Assembly: GCA_021741085.1 (NCBI GenBank)
Contig: JAIOYM010000011.1
Location: 1-18,503 of the forward strand
DNA length: 18,503 nt
Direction: 5' to 3'
From: Rickettsiaceae bacterium
Lineage (GTDB): Bacteria > Pseudomonadota > Alphaproteobacteria > Rickettsiales > Rickettsiaceae
The translations under genes were made by a program, and so were the position numbers. Positions within the stretch are counted from its first letter, which is position 1. Each line of letters opens with the position of its first letter. The notes beneath the pieces are model-generated. The model was not told where the DNA came from and did not search any database. It worked only from the letters and a program-made list of their open reading frames with translations. Positions 13,679 to 18,503 of this stretch are shown one piece after another.

Positions 13679-14986
13679 ATGTCTAAGAATAAAGAAAGTA
13701 ATCCAGGTTCTGAATTAATGCCAAATTTACTAAACAACCCGAGATTGGCTGGCGAACAATTATTTAAAATTTTGGAAAGAACTACAAAAGATATACAATT
13801 AGATTTTGATAAATCTGATAAAGAAAATGCTTTAAATGCTTTAAATGCTTTAGATAAAATGTTAAACGAAAAAATTTCTAAAGACTCCTTCTATTATACT
13901 GATATGGAGGACATAATAAAAAAAGACTATATAAAAGATAATATAATACAAGACATAAAAAAGGTTACTAATAATGGCTCGGATGTTTCTAAAGAAATAA
14001 AAGACATTATAGAAAAAAATGAAAATTATAAATCAGGATTCAAAGAACCGATAACAACAGAGAGAGAGGTAATACAAAAAATATACTACAAAATGAACGA
14101 ACCTAATGTGAATGTAGAAATGACAAAAGATTTAAAAAATAGAATGCTCGAGATTCTAGATTTACAATATGTTTACTCGTCTATTAAACAAAAAGTAAAG
14201 AATAATGGTATAAGTGAAAACACAGATTACAAAAATCTAATAAAAAAAGGTTTTTTAAAAAGACAAGAAATGCGCAAAGAAAACAATATAAAAGAAGACA
14301 AGCTTGATATTGCAAGAAGATTTTTGAATAATTTGGGTGATTATGATAATGAAAAAATAATAAAAATAAAAACAGCAATTACAGATAAATTTAAACAGCA
14401 AGAAAATAAACCAGGGCTATTCACAAGAATTGGAAGGTGGTTAAAAGAAAAGTGGTATAGAAAGACTATAACAAATATTAATACTAATATTGAAAGTTTG
14501 GGGTTTGAAGAATTTGTAACAAAAAGATTTTCTAAAGATGCAAACAAAAATTTGATTCTTGAAGATTTGAAAAAATCCAGATTATTGACACGCATAAAAC
14601 CAATAGAACAAGAAATTGACAATTATGAGTACGAAGCAGCTAAGGAAGTTTTTAATAAAAAAAACTTAAGCACTGAATTGAATTCTTATGGTGAATGGGG
14701 AGAAAAATTGCGCAACACGCTAATAAGGGAAGGTAAAGATAAAGGTAAAGATAGTCTAGCATTAGTAAAACAAAATATAGAGAGCGCAATAGAAAACCTG
14801 CCTTCTGGAACAAACGCAAAAGCACCTCAAAAAAAAGAAAGTGCTATAGAAGGCAGTATAAAAGAGATCAGTAAACAAGAGGGTAAGTCTCTTCAGAAGC
14901 AAGGTCTTTTGTCAAAACAAGGAAGCAATAATGGCTCTGAACCACCTCATGCCAAACCACATACAAAAACTGAGCATTCTTATTAG
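13679..14986 (+). CDS. Unknown highly charged, helix-rich 435-residue protein
   Basis: Family not recognised. The protein is very rich in Lys, Glu, Asn and Ile and appears mostly helical, without a signal peptide or membrane segment. An exact NAL triplet repeat lies at residues 50-58, encoded by three identical 9-bp units (13826-13852). Residues 246-262 (GLFTRIGRWLKEKWYRK) form an aromatic, basic amphipathic stretch that could touch membrane or nucleic acid. The last ~65 residues are low-complexity (Ser, Lys, Gln, Gly, Pro) and end in HAKPHTKTEHSY. The start is supported by GGAAG seven nt upstream of the ATG. It stands alone between the divergent atp cluster and the convergent mraY gene. The design would suit a secreted effector or cytosolic scaffold; neither is shown. 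Confidence 0.75.
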   Translation: MSKNKESNPGSELMPNLLNNPRLAGEQLFKILERTTKDIQLDFDKSDKENALNALNALDKMLNEKISKDSFYYTDMEDIIKKDYIKDNIIQDIKKVTNNGSDVSKEIKDIIEKNENYKSGFKEPITTEREVIQKIYYKMNEPNVNVEMTKDLKNRMLEILDLQYVYSSIKQKVKNNGISENTDYKNLIKKGFLKRQEMRKENNIKEDKLDIARRFLNNLGDYDNEKIIKIKTAITDKFKQQENKPGLFTRIGRWLKEKWYRKTITNINTNIESLGFEEFVTKRFSKDANKNLILEDLKKSRLLTRIKPIEQEIDNYEYEAAKEVFNKKNLSTELNSYGEWGEKLRNTLIREGKDKGKDSLALVKQNIESAIENLPSGTNAKAPQKKESAIEGSIKEISKQEGKSLQKQGLLSKQGSNNGSEPPHAKPHTKTEHSY

Positions 14987-15000
14987 GATAGCACCCAAAA

Positions 15001-15037
15001 CTATTTTGAGCTTCAATTTAATAAACGCTCAAAATAG
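15001..15037 (-). terminator. Hairpin overlapping the mraY stop codon, possible terminator
   Basis: A perfect 11-bp stem CTATTTTGAGC / GCTCAAAATAG (15001-15011 and 15027-15037) with a 15-nt loop. The mraY stop (15020-15018) lies in the loop. On the minus strand only TTTT follows within two bases; on the plus strand it begins 14 nt after the stop of the 435-residue gene but lacks a U-run. It may serve both convergent transcripts. Confidence 0.45.
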
Positions 15038-16070
15038 CGAATATTGATGAAATAAAGGTTACAATAGCAAATTTAGTAACAATTTCCGATTCTTGCATAC
15101 CTAATTTCTCGAAGTGGTGATGTATTGGCGTCATCAAAAATATCCTCTTGCCTCTTGTATATTTAAAATACCCCACTTGTAAAATCACGGATAATGTTTC
15201 AATCACAAAGATAATACCTATAAGAGCTATTAGTAATTCTATATTTAGCATAACCCCAATAGCTCCAAAAAGTGCACCTAGTGCTAAACTTCCTGTGTCA
15301 CCCATAAAAATTCTTGCCGGGCAAGTGTTAAACCACAAAAACCCTATGCAACTACCTATAGTAGCCAAACACAAAATAACTATTTGTGATAATTTACTGC
15401 TGTCAAAAGAAAAATTATCTAAAAAATAGTCAGGGTGACCTAATTTTGCGCCTATTAATAAACATATTAAAAGTAGTGCGCTAAAACTAATTGTAGTGAT
15501 AGTGGAAGCAAGTCCATCTATGCCATCTGTAAGATTGACAGCGTTGGAGGAGCCGATTATAACAATACAGGCAAATATGGGATATAAATAACCTAAATTT
15601 AGTATAAAATTTTGTGCAAATGGTATCCATATAGCAAAGTTAGAGTGATTTTCTGCGTAAACTCTTAGCGCTAATAAAATAGCCAAGCTACCTAATATTT
15701 GGATTAGTAATTTTCCTCTAGGCCTAATTCCTATATGGTTGTTTTTTTTGATTTTTGCTAAATCGTCTAAAAAACCTAGAATACCAAAAATCAGCAATAC
15801 AAATATTCCCGATAAAAGATAGGGCCCATAATCTTCTGTAAATATTAGCGCGGATAGTATTATGTTAAAAACAAGCATAACCCCGCCCATAGTTGGTGTA
15901 CCAGATTTTTTTTTATGAGACTCTGGTCCCAAATCTCTTATAGGTTGACCATTTTTTTGCCAGTTTTTCATAAAGTTCACAAAATATCGACCTAAGCCAA
16001 TCCATATTAGCGTAGGTAATAATAATGCTCCCACTAGTCTTAGGGGATCAGGAAATTGTAGAAACAACAT
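15018..16070 (-). CDS. mraY: Phospho-MurNAc-pentapeptide transferase
   Basis: 350 residues, a polytopic inner-membrane enzyme that transfers phospho-MurNAc-pentapeptide from UDP to undecaprenyl phosphate, giving lipid I. Seen in order: ESHKKKSGTPTMGG (50-63), GFLDDLAKIKK (99-109, with the catalytic-site Asp pair 102-103), SNAVNLTDGIDGLAS (175-189), FMGDTGSLALG (255-265) and the MTPIHHHFEKLGM loop (313-325). About ten hydrophobic segments. It starts 32 bp after the murF stop. In many Proteobacteria murD and ftsW follow; here the run stops at mraY, with a hairpin at its end and an unrelated convergent gene beyond. Confidence 0.96.
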   Translation of the reverse strand: MLFLQFPDPLRLVGALLLPTLIWIGLGRYFVNFMKNWQKNGQPIRDLGPESHKKKSGTPTMGGVMLVFNIILSALIFTEDYGPYLLSGIFVLLIFGILGFLDDLAKIKKNNHIGIRPRGKLLIQILGSLAILLALRVYAENHSNFAIWIPFAQNFILNLGYLYPIFACIVIIGSSNAVNLTDGIDGLASTITTISFSALLLICLLIGAKLGHPDYFLDNFSFDSSKLSQIVILCLATIGSCIGFLWFNTCPARIFMGDTGSLALGALFGAIGVMLNIELLIALIGIIFVIETLSVILQVGYFKYTRGKRIFLMTPIHHHFEKLGMQESEIVTKFAIVTFISSIFAILSVY

Positions 16071-16102
16071 AGATTATTTAATTATTTTATGTAGTTATAT
16101 CT

Positions 16103-17476
16103 TCATATTTGCGACGAGACCAAAAATGAGACTATTTCTGATAATCCTGTTGAGGCCGAAGCTTTTACAAGTATGTAGTCTTTAGGCTTAATGATAGATG
16201 TTATAATATCTTTAACAGCTTCAAGGCTATCGCAATGAAATACAACCTTTTGCCCCTTTAAGCCTTTTGAAATTTCTGAAGCTAAAGATCCATATGTAAT
16301 AATAAGGTCAATAGCACTATTTTTGATTATATTAACAAATCTAGCATGTTCTTCAACTTCTATTTTTCCAAGCTCTAGCATATCTCCTATTAATATTATC
16401 TTACGCTTTGCTTTTAGCTTAGAGAAATATTTAATCGAAGCTTCAAGAGAAGAGGGGCTAGAGTTATAACTATCATCAACGATATAAAAATCATTTTTTT
16501 CAACATGAATTATATTACCCCTACCATTAAAAATTTTATAATGTTTAAGACCTTCGGCCATGGTTTCTGTGTTTAGACCCATCAGATCACCGATCAATAG
16601 TATGGGAGCAAAATTTAATAAATGATAATTAGGCAAGTTATTGTGATTTACGATCACCTCATGATTCGATAAATTATTTTTATAAATAGCTTTAGTCTCG
16701 GTTGTTTCGATTAAACTGATAGAACTAAAATTATCATTTTCACCAAAATCATATATATTTTTCAGCATTAATTTTTTAGCTTGTTCTTTAAGCAAAGAGT
16801 AGAATTCATTATTTTTTGGTAGTATAACTATACCAGTTTTTGCATCTAGTCCCTCTAATATTTCAGCTTTTGCTAGAGCTATATCTTTTATGGAAAAGAA
16901 ATTAACCTGATGGGTGTTATGAATATTGTTAATTATGACAAAGTCAGGCAATAAAATATTTGTTAATATCCTTATCTCACCCGCTTTATTCATGCCTAGT
17001 TCAAAAATGCAATATTCTGCATCATCAGGCATAGAGGCTAAATTAATTAATAAACCGAGATTGTTGTTAAAATTCCCTCTGCTAGAAAAGGTGTTACCCA
17101 TTGGAGTAAAGGCATATTTAGCAGCTTCTTTTAACGATGTTTTACCTACACTTCCCGTAATACCAATAAATTTAGCTTTAGACCTAGTTCTTTTGTATTT
17201 TGCCATCAAATTGAGCGCTTCTAGGCAATCGTCTACTAATATTAGTTTATCTGAATTTATGCCGGTTGGAATTTTAGAAACAATTGCAACAGCAGCACCC
17301 ATTTCCAAAGCTTCAGCTACGTAGTTGTGTCCGTCAGTTTTTGTTCCATTTAAGGCTAAAAAGATACTTCCTGGTGTCACATTTTTTGAGTTTATATGAA
17401 TTTCTGAAGCTGATATATTTTTATGATTTAAATCTACACCCAAAGCCTCTGATAAATTTTGAGAATTCCATATCAT
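16103..17476 (-). CDS. murF: UDP-MurNAc-tripeptide--D-Ala-D-Ala ligase
   Basis: Mur ligase adding D-Ala-D-Ala to UDP-MurNAc-tripeptide in the cytoplasm. Seen: an N-terminal domain with SKNVTPGSIFLALNG and DGHNYVAEALEMGA, the ATP loop GITGSVGKTS, the FSSRGNFNNNLGLLINLASM and IFELGMNKAGEI blocks of the central domain, and DDSYNSSPSSLEASIKYF with LIGDMLELG in the C-terminal domain. I take the start at 17476 (MIWNSQNLSEAL, 457 residues): it overlaps the murE stop as ATGA, and Rickettsia MurF as I recall it begins with MIWNS. An ATG at 17500 would add eight residues and has AGAGG about 11 nt upstream. Translational coupling to murE is likely. Confidence 0.94.
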   Translation of the reverse strand: MIWNSQNLSEALGVDLNHKNISASEIHINSKNVTPGSIFLALNGTKTDGHNYVAEALEMGAAVAIVSKIPTGINSDKLILVDDCLEALNLMAKYKRTRSKAKFIGITGSVGKTSLKEAAKYAFTPMGNTFSSRGNFNNNLGLLINLASMPDDAEYCIFELGMNKAGEIRILTNILLPDFVIINNIHNTHQVNFFSIKDIALAKAEILEGLDAKTGIVILPKNNEFYSLLKEQAKKLMLKNIYDFGENDNFSSISLIETTETKAIYKNNLSNHEVIVNHNNLPNYHLLNFAPILLIGDLMGLNTETMAEGLKHYKIFNGRGNIIHVEKNDFYIVDDSYNSSPSSLEASIKYFSKLKAKRKIILIGDMLELGKIEVEEHARFVNIIKNSAIDLIITYGSLASEISKGLKGQKVVFHCDSLEAVKDIITSIIKPKDYILVKASASTGLSEIVSFLVSSQI

Positions 17477-18503
17477 CTTAAATTTCTGATCTTCATGCAT
17501 TTTAATACCTCTAGCTCATCACTAAAATCATATTTTTTATCTCCAATAATTTGGTAATTTTCATGTCCTTTTCCTGCAATAACTAAAACGTCACCAGTCT
17601 TTGCATGTTTTATTATAAAGTCTATGGCAATTTCTCGTCCTTCTATCTCTATAGCATTGCTTGTTTGCGATAAAATTTGTGCTCTAATTTCTTTGGCATT
17701 CTCGCTTCTAGGGTTGTCATCTGTTATTATGACAACATCTGCAATAGATGATGCTATTTGTCCCATAATAGGTCTTTTTTCTTTATCTCTATCTCCACCG
17801 CAACCAAATAATACTAATAATCTGCCATCTTTAGGAACAATAGTTCTAAGTGTTTTTAAAGTTAATTCTAATGCATCAGGGGTATGAGCATAATCTATAA
17901 ATACATCAAAAGCTGAATCTTCTTGGGTAATCTTTTCCAATCTACCTTTAGGGGCTTTTATTTGAGGTAAAATTTCAACTATTTCATTCAAACTAATACC
18001 GCAATTTTCTACAGCTAAAGCAGCTTGAATTAGATTTGATAATTGAAATGAACCTATTATTGAGCTAGAAAATTTGTAAGTTTTCCCGTTATGCACAAGT
18101 TCAATTTCTTGCTTGTTTGTAAGATTTTTAGTAGAAAACAAGCTATCTTTACCGACATTAATATAAGATATTTTATGTTGCGTCAAATTATCTTCGATGC
18201 TAGTTTTAAGTGCCACCTGTTGTGATATGATAGCAAGTGATTGTGGTTTTAAATGTTCGGTAAATAATTTGAGCTTACTGGCATAATAATGCTCTAAATT
18301 TTTATGATAGTCTAGATGATCTTGGCTAAAACTAGTGAAAATAGCTACATCAAATTTCAACAAGCCTATTCTACCCTGGTCAACACCATGACTTGAAGCT
18401 TCTAATGCAACGAAATCATAATTATCTCTGGCAAGATTGGATAAAGTCTTATACAAACTTACAGCATCCATTGTTGTAAGACCTAGCATCTCTTGGCTAT
18501 TGG
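17473..18503 (-). CDS. murE: UDP-MurNAc-L-Ala-D-Glu--meso-DAP ligase (N terminus outside window)
   Basis: The frame is open to the window edge; an ATG at 18489 is internal. About 342 residues are visible; by family length roughly 130-140 N-terminal residues, including the UDP-binding domain and the GTNGKTS loop, lie beyond 18503. Numbered from the Met at 18489: LTTMDAVSLYK (4-14), ASSHGVDQGRI (31-41), DHLDYH and SKLKLF with the expected carbamylated lysine K72, FIDYAHTPDALE (197-208), GCGGDRDKEKRPIMG (229-243), and DNPRSE (258-263), the signature of the diaminopimelate-adding type. It adds meso-DAP to UDP-MurNAc-dipeptide. Its TGA stop overlaps the preferred murF ATG by the ATGA arrangement. 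Confidence 0.95.
   Translation of the reverse strand, partial: NSQEMLGLTTMDAVSLYKTLSNLARDNYDFVALEASSHGVDQGRIGLLKFDVAIFTSFSQDHLDYHKNLEHYYASKLKLFTEHLKPQSLAIISQQVALKTSIEDNLTQHKISYINVGKDSLFSTKNLTNKQEIELVHNGKTYKFSSSIIGSFQLSNLIQAALAVENCGISLNEIVEILPQIKAPKGRLEKITQEDSAFDVFIDYAHTPDALELTLKTLRTIVPKDGRLLVLFGCGGDRDKEKRPIMGQIASSIADVVIITDDNPRSENAKEIRAQILSQTSNAIEIEGREIAIDFIIKHAKTGDVLVIAGKGHENYQIIGDKKYDFSDELEVLKCMKIRNLR

Overview
The window is AT-rich chromosomal DNA from an alphaproteobacterium, most likely an obligately intracellular member of the Rickettsiales. Evidence for this: Lys/Asn/Ile-rich proteins, an MHS-type ProP-like transporter, homologues of the mitochondrial assembly factors COQ9 and NDUFAF7 next to each other, a diaminopimelate-type cell-wall set (dapB, murE, murF, mraY), and a GC-richer intergenic repeat array of the kind common in Rickettsiales. 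The genus cannot be fixed from sequence alone.

Layout. 1-699: 3' end of an unrecognised protein built of 16-residue tandem repeats, a 9-residue coiled-coil repeat and a Ser/Arg/Lys-rich tail. 700-1823: no gene; an inverted repeat fragment, nested hairpins, and four ~200-284 bp imperfect tandem copies of a compound palindromic element. 1824-4917 (minus): RNase J and an MFS transporter, the latter followed by a good intrinsic terminator. 5154-5684 (plus): small membrane-anchored unknown. 5712-8064 (minus): COQ9-like and MidA/NDUFAF7-like genes (one probable operon), then a SixA-like histidine phosphatase with its own promoter. 8180-9259 (plus): rpsU (TTG start) and dapB. 9474-13373 (minus): atpH-atpA-atpG-ftsY, tightly spaced; atpD and atpC do not follow atpG. 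13679-14986 (plus): an unrecognised, highly charged 435-residue protein. 15018-18503 (minus): murE (5' end outside the window), murF and mraY.

Functional themes. DapB supplies the diaminopimelate route; MurE, MurF and MraY carry the precursor from UDP-MurNAc-tripeptide to lipid I. COQ9 and MidA homologues point to ubiquinone and complex I assembly, and atpHAG encodes part of the F1 ATPase. FtsY serves co-translational membrane targeting.

The less ordinary parts are the compound repeat array (1), the 16-residue repeat protein beside it (2), the two unknown proteins at 5154 and 13679 (3), the truncated atp cluster fused by position to ftsY (4), and several dyads placed on candidate promoters (5). 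No convincing new enzymatic or defence system was found; the repeat array is the strongest candidate for undescribed structure.
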